The notes: a model not told the origin generated them from the sequence alone. Counted from the stretch's first letter, positions 18,338 through 26,323 are shown. The stretch: DNA of 64,000 nt from Opitutus sp. (GCA_024707325.1 JANPZY010000001.1:2604501-2668500); one strand, 5' to 3'. A program made the numbers and translations.

Positions 18338-19441
18338 ATGTCCAACTTCTCGATGAACCGCCGGCATTTCCTCGGCTCTGCCGCCGCCGGCTCACTGCTG
18401 CTCGCCAGTGGCATGAAAGTACAGGCGGCCGAACCGCTGACCATCGGCATGATCTATGTCGGCCCGGTCACCGATTTCGGCTGGAACCAGGCCCATGCCG
18501 TCGGCGCGGCCGCCCTGAAGGCCCTGCCTGACGTCACCGTGGTGGAAGAGGAGAACGTGCCCGAGACCGACGCCGTCGCCCAGTCGATGGAGTCGATGAT
18601 CAATCTCGACGGCGCAAAACTCCTCTTCCCCACATCCTTCGGCTATTTCGACCCCTTCATGAAGGAAGCCGCGGCCAAGCATCCCGATGTCGAGTTCCGC
18701 CACCCGACGGGCCTCTGGAACCCCGACAAGGATCCGCTGAATCTGGGCGGCTATTTCTGCCATCTCGATCAGGGCCACTACATCAACGGCATCGCCGCGG
18801 GCCTTGCCACCAAGACGAACAAGATCGGCTTCATCGCCGCCAAGCCGATCAACCTCGTGCTGCGCAACGCCAACGCCTTCACCCTCGGGGTCAAGAAGGT
18901 GAACCCCAACGCCGAAATCCGCCTGATCTTCACCGGCGAGTGGAGCCTGCCCGTCCGTGAGGCCGAGGCCACCAATGCGTTGGTCGATGCCGGCTGCGAC
19001 GTCATCGCCTGCCACGTCGATAGCCCCAAGGTCGTGGTCGAGACCGCCGAAATGCGCGGCGTCAAATCCTGCGGCCACAATGCCGACCAGGCCTCGCTGG
19101 CGCCCAAGGGCTTCATCACCGGCGCCGAGCTCAAGTGGGGCACGGTCTATACCGAATACGCCAAGCTCATCGCCGCCGGCGAAAAGCTGCCCAATGTCAA
19201 CGAGGGCGGCTACGACAAGGACATGGTCGCCTCGACCGCCTTCGGCGCCGGCGCCACCGAGGAGGGCATCGCCGCCGCGCTCGCCGCGACGGAAGAACTC
19301 AAGGCCGGCGCCCCGATCTTTGTCGGCCCGTTCAAGGACAACAAGGGCAATGTGGTGAGCGAAACCACGCTCGGCCTCTATGCCGGTGAACTCTGGGGCA
19401 CCGACTACCTGATCGAAGGCATCGTCGGTTCGATCACCTAA
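18338..19441 (+). CDS. BMP family ABC substrate-binding protein (purine-nucleoside/PnrA-like)
   Basis: About 367 residues. The N-terminus NRRHFLGSAAAGSLLLASG is a twin-arginine-like export signal. The mature protein starts PLTIGMIYVGPVTDFGWNQAH, the classic BMP/Med family block; FPTSFGYFDPFMKEAA and the GHYINGIAAGLATK region follow. BMP proteins bind nucleosides, purines or autoinducer-like sugars for ABC import. With adenine deaminase nearby, a purine ligand is the natural guess. No permease or ATPase accompanies it in the window, so it is an orphan component here. ATG 18338 was preferred to 18323 because GGGGGTG precedes it. Confidence 0.88.
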   Translation: MSNFSMNRRHFLGSAAAGSLLLASGMKVQAAEPLTIGMIYVGPVTDFGWNQAHAVGAAALKALPDVTVVEEENVPETDAVAQSMESMINLDGAKLLFPTSFGYFDPFMKEAAAKHPDVEFRHPTGLWNPDKDPLNLGGYFCHLDQGHYINGIAAGLATKTNKIGFIAAKPINLVLRNANAFTLGVKKVNPNAEIRLIFTGEWSLPVREAEATNALVDAGCDVIACHVDSPKVVVETAEMRGVKSCGHNADQASLAPKGFITGAELKWGTVYTEYAKLIAAGEKLPNVNEGGYDKDMVASTAFGAGATEEGIAAALAATEELKAGAPIFVGPFKDNKGNVVSETTLGLYAGELWGTDYLIEGIVGSIT

Positions 19442-20040
19442 GACCCGAGCAGCAGCTTGGCGGCGATGGCGAACATCACCATCGCCGTCACGCCATCGAG
19501 AATGCGCCAGGCGATGACGCTGGCGAACAGCGGCCGCAACAGCCGCGCCCCATAGCCGAGCGAAAAGAAGAACACGAACGACGCCGTCATGGCGCCCGCC
19601 GCGAATACCGGCCTGGCGTCCCCGAACTGCGTCGAGATCGAACCGAGCAGTACCACCGTGTCGAGATAGACATGCGGATTGAGCCAGGTGAAGGCGAGCA
19701 CGGTGAGCACCGCCTTGCGCAGGCTCCCGGCCGAACTCGCCGCCGCCTCCAGCGTCTCGGTCGACCGGAACGCCGCCAGCACGCTGCGGATGCCATAGGC
19801 GATGAGAAAGGCCGCGCCGCCATAGCGCATCGCCTCGATCAGCCACGGCAACTGCTGCACGACAAAGCCGAACCCGGCCACGCCCGCAGCGATCAGCACG
19901 GCGTCCGACAGCGCGCAAACCAGGCACACCCAGAACACATGCTCGCGCTTGAGCCCCTGCCGCAGCACGAAGGCATTCTGCGCCCCAATGGCAACGATGA
20001 GCCCGAGCCCGAGGGTAAAGCCGGAAAGGAAAGCGGTCAT
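19438..20040 (-). CDS. LysE/ArgO family amino-acid exporter
   Basis: 200 residues with about six membrane segments. The N-terminal block GFTLGLGLIVAIGAQNAFVLRQG and the mid-protein block LAFTWLNPHVYLDTVVLLG are the defining LysE/ArgO motifs (export of basic amino acids). It converges with the BMP gene, overlapping it by four bases at the 3' ends. No LysG/ArgP-type regulator sits beside it. Confidence 0.92.
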   Translation of the reverse strand: MTAFLSGFTLGLGLIVAIGAQNAFVLRQGLKREHVFWVCLVCALSDAVLIAAGVAGFGFVVQQLPWLIEAMRYGGAAFLIAYGIRSVLAAFRSTETLEAAASSAGSLRKAVLTVLAFTWLNPHVYLDTVVLLGSISTQFGDARPVFAAGAMTASFVFFFSLGYGARLLRPLFASVIAWRILDGVTAMVMFAIAAKLLLGS

Positions 20041-20115
20041 GCCGCTGATCTATCCGCGACAGCGCCATTCGCAAGCGGAATCTCGACTGGCCGATCAGCT
20101 CACATTGTCTTGCGC

Positions 20116-20138
20116 ATGTTGCGTATGATATGGAACAT
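20116..20138. promoter_or_regulatory. 23-bp imperfect palindrome upstream of the toxin-antitoxin genes
   Basis: Outer arms ATGTT / AACAT around CGTATGATATG; 18 of 22 positions (excluding the centre) match their reverse complement. It overlaps a TATGAT -10-like sequence and ends 30 bases before the antitoxin ATG. This is the expected place for an autoregulatory antitoxin operator. Confidence 0.55.
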
Positions 20139-20168
20139 GGGCAGGAGTTTGTGAGCAGGAGTTGCCCC

Positions 20169-20453
20169 ATGACCAAAGTCAAGTCTTCCGAGTTTCAGAA
20201 GAATGTCGGGGCGTACCTCGAGAAACTCCACAAGGGACCAGTAGAAATCGTACGATACAACCGGTCGATCGGGTTTCTGGTCTCAAGCGACGAGTTCAAC
20301 GCGCTTGTAGCGGCGTCCCGCAGGAGCATTCGCGCCGCCGACCTTACGGAGCGCGAACTGGAGTTGCTGGCGGAGTCCACGCCGCCCGAGGAAGGCTCCT
20401 ACACGCTGGACGACATTCCCGAACTAGAGCCGCGGAAACAGACAAGGGTGTAG
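20169..20453 (+). CDS. Phd/YefM-like antitoxin
   Basis: 94 residues, MTKVKSSEFQKNVGAYLEKL. The N-terminal half (VKSSEFQKNVGAYLEKLHKG, then PVEIVRYNRSIGFLVSSDEF) fits the Phd/YefM fold that binds DNA and folds onto its toxin. The acidic C-terminus (ESTPPEEGSYTLDDIPELE) is the usual toxin-neutralising tail. CAGGAG sits upstream of ATG 20169. The partner gene starts three bases after its stop. A 23-bp palindrome lies just upstream. Confidence 0.75.
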   Translation: MTKVKSSEFQKNVGAYLEKLHKGPVEIVRYNRSIGFLVSSDEFNALVAASRRSIRAADLTERELELLAESTPPEEGSYTLDDIPELEPRKQTRV

Positions 20454-20456
20454 TCT

Positions 20457-20903
20457 TTGAAGATACCCGCAGAACCTCCAGTCGGCTCCCTCATCGCCTA
20501 CGAATATCTTTGGGAGTCTCAGGCGGAGGAGCGGGAGGATGGGGCGAAGACATACCCCTCGATTGTCGTCTTCAAGAATGTCCTGCCTGATGGAGTAATG
20601 ATCGCCTACGTGGCGGGGATCTCGCACGCCCCGCCCGGGCCGAAGGACCGCGCGATCGAAGTCCCATTGAAGCTGAAGGCTCACCTCGGCCTCGATGATC
20701 AGCGCGCCTGGGTCTACACCGATCAGCTCAACGCGTTCATTTGGCCGGGACCGGATGTCCGTGACGCGAACCGTCTGTCCCGGTTGAGCGAGGACAGCTG
20801 CGTCATCGGCCGACTGCCGGACGACTGGTTTGAAACCGTCAAGGCCCACATTCTCGAGAGCAACAGGCTGGGGCGCCTGAAGCCGCGCAAGCGGACGGTT
20901 TAG
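20457..20903 (+). CDS. PemK/MazF-like toxin candidate
   Basis: 148 residues beginning with TTG three bases after the antitoxin stop, so it is translationally coupled. The order PVGSLIAYEYLW ... DGAKTYPSIVVF ... GVMIAYVAGISHAPPGP follows the beta-barrel strand pattern of PemK/MazF-like growth inhibitors (G-x-I ... K-x-x-P-x-V-V ... V-x-x-I-T/S). Such toxins cleave mRNA, but the residues here diverge from canonical MazF, so nuclease activity is not shown. The middle block WVYTDQLNAFIWPGPDVR is strongly conserved in relatives I recall from alphaproteobacteria. Alternative: a non-toxic partner of unknown role. Confidence 0.6.
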   Translation: MKIPAEPPVGSLIAYEYLWESQAEEREDGAKTYPSIVVFKNVLPDGVMIAYVAGISHAPPGPKDRAIEVPLKLKAHLGLDDQRAWVYTDQLNAFIWPGPDVRDANRLSRLSEDSCVIGRLPDDWFETVKAHILESNRLGRLKPRKRTV

Positions 20904-20923
20904 GTCTCTCAACCTACCCAAAC

Positions 20924-20958
20924 AAAAAGGGCCGCCCGCATGCATCGGGCGACCCTTT
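20924..20958 (-). terminator. Terminator of the RlpA-like gene
   Basis: Stem GGGnnGCCCG / CGGGCnnCCC around CATGCAT, with a T-run (TTTTTGTTT) on the minus strand. Located between the convergent toxin and RlpA genes; on plus only a short T-tract follows, so minus is its main direction. Confidence 0.7.
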
Positions 20959-20979
20959 GATTGTCTACGAGTGATTGCA

Positions 20980-21330
20980 CTACACCCGTTCGATGCAGAC
21001 CTTGGTGTGGCCCGCATTGCGGAAGCCAAGCTTGGTGGCTGCCGCCTTGGAGAGATCGATGATCCGGCCCTTAACGAAGGGTCCGCGATCGTTGATCGTG
21101 ACCTGGATCGACTTGCCCGTCCGCTGATCCACGACACGCACTTTGCTGCCGAAGGGAAGGGACTTGTGAGCCGCGGTCATGGCGCTGGGGTTCATCCGGT
21201 CCCCGCTCGCCGTGCGGTTGCCTGGAAGTGAATACCAGGATGCCCCGCCGCATTGATCGCCCGCATATGCCCCGGTGGTCGAGATCAGACCAGCCACCAG
21301 CGCGGCGACCACAACGATGTTTTTAGTCAA
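20980..21330 (-). CDS. RlpA-like double-psi beta-barrel protein
   Basis: 116 residues. A signal peptide (about residues 1-23, ending AYAG) is followed by GGASWYSLPGNRTASGD, RMNPSAMTAAHKSLPFGSKV and TINDRGPFVKGRIIDLSKAA, the conserved RlpA DPBB domain with its catalytic Asp region. Septal lytic transglycosylase family; this copy has only the DPBB domain and no SPOR repeat, so it is likely secreted to the periplasm instead of being recruited to denuded glycan at the septum. Confidence 0.88.
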   Translation of the reverse strand: MTKNIVVVAALVAGLISTTGAYAGDQCGGASWYSLPGNRTASGDRMNPSAMTAAHKSLPFGSKVRVVDQRTGKSIQVTINDRGPFVKGRIIDLSKAAATKLGFRNAGHTKVCIERV

Positions 21331-21708
21331 GCTACTGTCTCACTGTAGTTTACGAACGCTTGCCGGATGCGGGCGAAAGCGGGCCGGATTATGAACCGAA
21401 AATGAACGACGCGATTCCAGCAGCAACTGTTGCCGATTGGCCTCACAACTTCGTGAGGGAACTTTCGCGATTCCGCCTGAGACTTCCAACGCCTTGGGCG
21501 CTGATCGAGGCAAACTGGCCGTAATCTGCACCCACGGAAAAAAGTTGCGCTGTTTTCTGTCCACGGCGCCTCCGGCGGCCCGGATGGCCGAAATGTGGCA
21601 GCCGTTAGGGCTCTCTAAACCATCCTCCGACGAGGGATCTCTCCTAAGTAAGGTTTGCGGAACACTCCTGGCTCTATCGTCCCCGCAATGGGAAGCAGGT
21701 GGACGAGA
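21331..21708. other. Gene-free 378-base divergent intergenic region
   Basis: Lies between the divergent RlpA-like and diguanylate cyclase genes. I see no convincing coding sequence, repeat or structured element; it presumably holds both promoters. Confidence 0.5.
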
Positions 21709-22764
21709 ATGGCGCAGCATTTTCTCCTCGAACCGGTCGCGGCAGGCGCCCGACAATTTCGGGTTGGACAACAATCGCAGGACACACGGTACGAGCTTCG
21801 CTCCAGCCGGCTGGTCCTGGCAGGGATCGTCGGCGTCATCATCATGGCGATCATCTTCTTCTGGGGCACGATGACCAGCATCCAGAGCATCGACAGCAAG
21901 GCGATCGACGCCGAGCGCGATCGCGCCGTGATCGCCGTAGGGTTGCTGCAGCAATCCGGCGCCGCCATGGATAGCGTCATGGCCCGCAAGATCGGCCGCG
22001 ACTACATCCTGGGTGATGCCCACCTGTCGCGGCCCGCCGACGTCACCAGCAACGAAACCTTCGTGCCGCTCGCCAATACCTCGCTGGTCCTCGCCTGGAC
22101 GCCGCGCCGCTTCGCCAGCGAAACCGCCAGCTCGGTCGCGCCGATCCGCATCGCGGCCGCCGGCACCGCTTTGCTCACGGTGATCTTCATCATGCTCCGG
22201 CTCTACCGGCTGGCGCGCGATCTCGAAGCCCGCCGCCGCGTGGCCCGCGACCTGGCGACCCGCGATGCCTTGACCGGCCTCGCCAACCGACGCGGCTTCA
22301 ACGAAGCGCTCGATGCCGGCTTTGCCTCCGGCGCGCCCATGTCGCTGCTCTATCTCGATCTCGACCGCTTCAAGCAGGTCAACGACCGCTACGGCCATGC
22401 CATCGGCGACGAACTGCTCAACTGCGTGGCCCAGCGTCTCGCCCATATTGCCGGGCCCGACGATTGCGTCGCCCGTCTCGGTGGCGACGAATTCGTGCTG
22501 CTCCGCCGCAGCGCCGCAAGCCGTACCGAGCTCACCGAACTGGCGAGCCGTATCCACCAGCGCATCACCTTCCCCTATGGGCTGGGTGACGTCGAGGCCG
22601 ATGTCGGCCTCTCCATCGGCGTCGCCACCCGCAGCGAACACATGCGCGATGCCCGCGATCTCGTCGCCAGCGCCGATGCCGCCCTCTACCGGGCCAAGGC
22701 CATCGACGGCGTCCCCTTCGCCTTCGCCGAAGAACTGGTCCGCGGCCTGCCCAAGGCCGCCTAG
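21709..22764 (+). CDS. Membrane-bound GGDEF diguanylate cyclase
   Basis: 351 residues from ATG 21709. Two membrane segments (about residues 35-57 and 147-167) frame a short extracytoplasmic loop of about 90 residues. The cytoplasmic GGDEF domain begins DALTGLANRRGFNEAL; the active-site loop reads RLGGDEFVLL (about 255-264) with an intact GGDEF, and LDLDRFKQVNDRYGHAIGD is normal, so it should make cyclic di-GMP. I see no RxxD I-site five residues before GGDEF (CVARLGGDEF), so product inhibition may be weak. The next gene is convergent. Confidence 0.88.
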   Translation: MAQHFLLEPVAAGARQFRVGQQSQDTRYELRSSRLVLAGIVGVIIMAIIFFWGTMTSIQSIDSKAIDAERDRAVIAVGLLQQSGAAMDSVMARKIGRDYILGDAHLSRPADVTSNETFVPLANTSLVLAWTPRRFASETASSVAPIRIAAAGTALLTVIFIMLRLYRLARDLEARRRVARDLATRDALTGLANRRGFNEALDAGFASGAPMSLLYLDLDRFKQVNDRYGHAIGDELLNCVAQRLAHIAGPDDCVARLGGDEFVLLRRSAASRTELTELASRIHQRITFPYGLGDVEADVGLSIGVATRSEHMRDARDLVASADAALYRAKAIDGVPFAFAEELVRGLPKAA

Positions 22765-23357
22765 CGCACCGGCTCGTACAGGATGTGCGTCGTATATTTC
22801 GTGTGGCGCGCCGACACCGCCTTGAGCTCGGCGCTGAGCCCATCCCAGAGCCGCTCGCCGCTGCCGAACAGCAGCGGGGTCAGCGACAGGTAGAGCCGGT
22901 CGACCTGACCGGCATTGAGATAGTGCCGCAGCGTCGAGACGCCACCCGCTATCGCCACATTCCGGCTGCCCGCCGCCTGCCGCGCCAGTTCCAGCGCGAT
23001 CTCCGGTCCTTCGGTGATGAAGTGGAAGCTGGTACCGCCCTCCATCGTGAGCGTTGGCCGCGCATAGTGCGTCAGCACGTAGACGGGCGCGCGGTAGGGC
23101 GGGTTCGCTCCCCACCAGCCCTGCCAACCCGGATCGATCGGCCCCTCGCCGACCCCGAACATGTTCCGGCCCATGATGAAGGCGCCATAGTCGATCACCC
23201 TTTCGATCTCGGCCGCGTTGTTCTCGACATCCTCGAACATCCAGCGATGCAGCGCCTCGCCATCCGCGTCGCCGAACGGCTTGTCGAAGCTCTGGTTGAG
23301 GCCGGTGCCGAACCCGTCGAGCGACAGGCTCATATGCGCTTCCACCTGCTGGGTCAT
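22761..23357 (-). CDS. Dihydrofolate reductase / RibD C-terminal-like protein
   Basis: 198 residues from ATG 23357, preceded by GGAGGG. AHMSLSLDGFGTGLNQS at the start, YGAFIMGRNMFGVGEGP and NVAIAGGVSTLRHYLNAGQVD are the conserved blocks of the RibD-C/DHFR-like family (NADPH-dependent reductases, mostly without proven substrate). Overlaps the diguanylate cyclase 3' end by four bases. Diverges from the EamA gene over an AT-rich promoter. Confidence 0.88.
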   Translation of the reverse strand: MTQQVEAHMSLSLDGFGTGLNQSFDKPFGDADGEALHRWMFEDVENNAAEIERVIDYGAFIMGRNMFGVGEGPIDPGWQGWWGANPPYRAPVYVLTHYARPTLTMEGGTSFHFITEGPEIALELARQAAGSRNVAIAGGVSTLRHYLNAGQVDRLYLSLTPLLFGSGERLWDGLSAELKAVSARHTKYTTHILYEPVR

Positions 23358-23373
23358 GGTTCCCTCCAATAGT

Positions 23374-23391
23374 TAAGTAATCACTTTAGTA
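23374..23391. promoter_or_regulatory. AT-rich near-palindrome TTAAGTAATCACTTTA between divergent genes
   Basis: TAAGT-AATC-ACTT(T)A lies between the start of the DHFR-like gene and the EamA gene in otherwise G+C-rich DNA. Such sites are often bound by HxlR/MarR-type regulators; none is encoded next to it. Confidence 0.4.
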
Positions 23392-23457
23392 TTGGATCAC
23401 GAAGCTGACGTCAACCCACTGGACACCGGACCCGCGCCAGACTACGCCCGGCGCACC

Positions 23458-24363
23458 ATGTCGCCCCGCCTTCTTGCCCATCTGGGCATGCTGCTGTTTG
23501 CAGCCTTCATCGCCGGATCGTTCACCACGGGTGCTCTCGCCGTGCCGCATCTGGCGCCGGTGCCGCTCAACGCCGCGCGCTTCCTCCTGGCGTCGCTGCT
23601 GATGGGTGTCTGGGCCTTCGGCATCGCCCGGCAGAGATTCGCCCTTCCCAAACAGCCCTGGCGCTTCGGCATCACCGGTTTCCTCACCGCGATCTACTTC
23701 GTCACCATGTTCATCGCGCTCACCATGACGCTGCCGGTGGCGACCAGCGCGGTCTATACGCTGGTGCCGATCATGACGGCGGTGACCGCCTTCTTCCTCA
23801 TCGGCCAGCGCTCCGGCCCGGCGGTGATCCTCAGTCTCGTACTGGCTGGCGCCGGCGCCATCTGGGTCATTTTCCGCGCCGACATCGACGCGCTGCTGCG
23901 CTTCGACGTGGGGCAGGGCGAGCTGATCTACTTCGTCGGTTGCGTCGCCTATGCGGTCTACACCCCGCTGCTGCGCAAATTCCAGCGCGGCGAACCCGCC
24001 ATGGTGCTGAGCTTCTGGACCCTGACCGCCACCGCCCTCTGGATCACCCTCTACGGCATCGGCGACATTGTGCGGGTCGACTGGCTGGCGCTGCCGCCCG
24101 TGGTCTGGTGGGTGCTGCTCTATCTGGCGGTGGCGCCGACGGCGATCTGCTTTTTCCTCATCCAGTATGCCTCGCTGCACCTGCCCTCGGCCAAGGTCGT
24201 CGCCTATGGCTACCTGGTGCCGGCCTTCGTCATCATCTTCGAAGGCCTCTTCGGCCACGGCTGGACCACGCTGAGCGTCGTCATGGGCGCGGCGGTGACG
24301 GTGCTCGGGCTGGTGGTGCTGGCCTTCGTGCCCGACGGCAAGGGTCCCGCGCCGCGCAGCTAA
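23458..24363 (+). CDS. EamA/DMT family transporter
   Basis: About 301 residues with roughly ten membrane segments and an internal duplication (two EamA domains), e.g. PVPLNAARFLLASLLMGVWA in the first half and SLHLPSAKVVAYGYLVPAF in the second. Drug/metabolite exporter superfamily; substrate unknown. I chose ATG 23458 because it places the first membrane segment correctly; a TTG at 23392 would add 22 hydrophilic residues and overlap the AT-rich operator. Confidence 0.88.
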   Translation: MSPRLLAHLGMLLFAAFIAGSFTTGALAVPHLAPVPLNAARFLLASLLMGVWAFGIARQRFALPKQPWRFGITGFLTAIYFVTMFIALTMTLPVATSAVYTLVPIMTAVTAFFLIGQRSGPAVILSLVLAGAGAIWVIFRADIDALLRFDVGQGELIYFVGCVAYAVYTPLLRKFQRGEPAMVLSFWTLTATALWITLYGIGDIVRVDWLALPPVVWWVLLYLAVAPTAICFFLIQYASLHLPSAKVVAYGYLVPAFVIIFEGLFGHGWTTLSVVMGAAVTVLGLVVLAFVPDGKGPAPRS

Positions 24364-25069
24364 CGGCCCACCACGGACAGCTTGTTGAACTTGACGCTGA
24401 TCCAGCGCTGCGGCCCGTCATCGTGGATGTCCACGAGGTCGAGTGCTTTGAGCGCCTTGAGGAACTTGCCGGCCCCGCCGACCCGCTCGGCGAGGTCGGG
24501 CGCATTGAGCTTGATGAAGGTCGCGGCCTTGGCGGTCAGCACCTTGCCCTCGACGCCGGACTCCCGGCAGACCGCGTGCAACAATTCGTGCAACCGCTTG
24601 ATGTCGAGCTGGTCGAGCCCGCGCTCGGTCGCCGCCGGCAGCAGCGGCAGCGGCGGGGTCAGCACGTGGAATTCGGTGAACGCCTTGCGGTAGCTCTCGC
24701 TCGCATTGTCCTTTCCGAAGCCATGCACGCGGCAGGTTGTCGGTCCGCAGGCCGTCGCGCCAGCGCGGTGAAATCCTTGTTGCTTGAAGGGATGCAGAAG
24801 CCACGGACCTTTCCGGCATGGAGGAGGTCCATTGCCGCGATTGTTGTGGGGATATCGGCCGCGTTCTTGCCGCTATGGAACTGATGCCGAAGCTCGATCC
24901 CCTCGCGCTGCGCCCCCTCCTGCCAGCCCGGATGCGGCCACGAGAAGAAATCGCCATGCAGCTGCCACACCACCGGCACGCCGATCGCCTCGACCTTCTC
25001 CCTGAGCGGCTCGAACAGCAGCGACGAGATATTCTCGGCATCGATGAGAACAGCCAAAGGCACGCGCAT
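24360..25069 (-). pseudogene. NYN (PIN-like) nuclease-domain protein with OST-HTH/LOTUS domain, frame broken twice
   Basis: About 235 residues. N-terminal NYN domain: VPLAVLIDAENISSLLFEPL (catalytic Asp) and KNAADIPTTIAAMDLLHAGK, with GFCIPSSNKDFTALA where most homologues have a DSD triad. The C-terminal domain TATERGLDQLDIKRLHELL ... FIKLNAPDLAERV ... FLKALKALDLVDI matches OST-HTH/LOTUS, an RNA-binding fold. Frames shift twice between 24720 and 24775, at the domain junction. These proteins are thought to act in RNA cleavage or control. Tail-to-tail overlap with the EamA gene. Confidence 0.7.
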
Positions 25070-25252
25070 ATGAGGCTCCGGACTTGGGCGGACCATGTCA
25101 TCGCTGTTTTGAAGAAGATTGCAGACTTTATCTGCAATTGTACCGGTCAGGGCGTCAGCAGCGGCTGCTCGCCCTCGAGAGAGGCTCCCTCGGAAACCCG
25201 CTTTTCATTCGGGTCTCGAAGTTGGCCAGCCGACCCATGACCTCCGACCGCA

Positions 25253-25529
25253 TCATCGCTCGATGTCATCTTTGATCTCGACGATCCGGTGTTCCAGTTC
25301 GTCGAACCGCCGCTCATGCCGCTGCCCCCTCGCTGCGCCTGATCAACTGCAGGATAGCACGCGCATATCGCCGAGATCGTTGCGCGCCTCGGCCATATCC
25401 CCACGCATACTGATGAGAGTCCCCGTGTATGCTGCCCACTTCCCCGCGCAAGCTGGTGAGTTCGCCGCGCACACTGCCCATTTCGCCGCTCACGCCGCCC
25501 ATGTCATGGCGCATGTCAGTGGATTTCAC
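25253..25529 (-). pseudogene. Small heptad-repeat (coiled-coil) protein, frame broken
   Basis: Reading across frames on the minus strand gives DMRHDMGGVSGEMGSVRGEL, TSLRGEVGSIHG, LISMRGDMAEARNDLGDMR and then AILQLIRRSEGQRHERRFDEL, ending EIKDDIER at 25253. The recurring hydrophobic/charged seven-residue pattern predicts a long coiled coil. Start uncertain (GTG 25529 or a codon nearer the RutR stop). No family recognised. It follows the rutR gene closely on the same strand, so it may be cotranscribed with it. Confidence 0.4.
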
Positions 25530-25550
25530 TGCGCATTTCGCGCTGTTCAG

Positions 25551-26272
25551 TCAGAACGCGCTCCAGCTGCCTGGCAGGAACAGTTGCTCGAGATAGCGGG
25601 GGTCGCCCGGCATCCTCAAAGCGGCCTTCACCGCCCCGATCCTTGCCCAGAACGGCGCGCACCTGCACGTCGAAATCGGCGTAATGCTGGGTGGTGGCCC
25701 AGATCGAGAAGATCAGGTGGTAAGGGTCGGTACGGGCGAGCTTGCCCTGGTCCATCCAGCCGAGCAGAATCTTGGCCTTTTTCGTCGACCAGGTTCTTGA
25801 GGTCGACCTCGAGCATCTCGATGATGCGCGGCGCACCCTGCAGCATCTCATTGGCAAAGAGCCGGCTCTCGCGCGGATAGTCGCGCGCCATTTCGAGCTT
25901 GCGACGGATATAGGAGCGGATTTCGGGAACGGGATCGCCATCGGCGTCCATTTCCTTGAGCGGCGCCAGCCAGGTGTCCAGCAAGGCCGACATCAGCCGG
26001 CGATGAATCTCCTCCTTGCGGGGGAAATAATATAGCAGGTTGGGTTTGCTCATCCCCGCCACTTCGGCGATCTGGTCGATGGTGGAACCGCGAAAGCCGT
26101 GCATCGAAAAGACGTCCAGCGCCGCTTCGAGAATGAGGTCCTGCTTCTCGCGCTGGATGCGCGTCAGCGGCCGCGGCTTGGCATGGGGATGCGCCGCCGC
26201 CTTGGCGTCAGCCTTGTGCTGGCGTCTCGGGGTGAGGGCGGGCTCGGCACTTTTCACTTTGTTCGGCGGCAT
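25551..26272 (-). CDS. rutR: RutR-type TetR family repressor of pyrimidine catabolism (two frameshifts)
   Basis: TetR-family regulator. The HTH reads ALDVFSMHGFRGSTIDQIAEVAG then MSKPNLLYYFPRKEEI. The ligand domain carries WLAPLKEMDADGDPVPEIRSYI, YPRESRLFANEMLQGAPRII, and GWMDQGKLARTDPYHLIFSI then WATTQHYADFDVQVRAVLG; these are the blocks of RutR, the uracil/thymine-sensing regulator. Frames change near 25770 and 25610; the natural end is LEQLFLPGSWSAF at 25551. ATG 26272 preferred to an upstream TTG that would run into the operator. Divergent from the pyrimidine operon, with a RutR-like operator between them. Confidence 0.85.
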
Positions 26273-26307
26273 TTTCGCCTTGCTAGAAAGTTTGGGAGTG
26301 CTAACAT

Positions 26308-26323
26308 TTTTCCAACTGGTCAA
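26308..26323. promoter_or_regulatory. RutR-like operator TTTTCCAACTGGTCAA
   Basis: Compared with the published RutR consensus TTGACCAnnTGGTCAA, 12 of the 14 fixed positions match, with a perfect right half-site TGGTCAA. It lies 36 bases upstream of the rutR ATG and 77 bases before the aminotransferase start, in the only gap between the divergent units. Confidence 0.75.

Noticed and set aside
21437..21874. 145-residue plus frame ahead of the diguanylate cyclase
   Set aside because: No ribosome site or family; overlaps the clearly coding cyclase frame.
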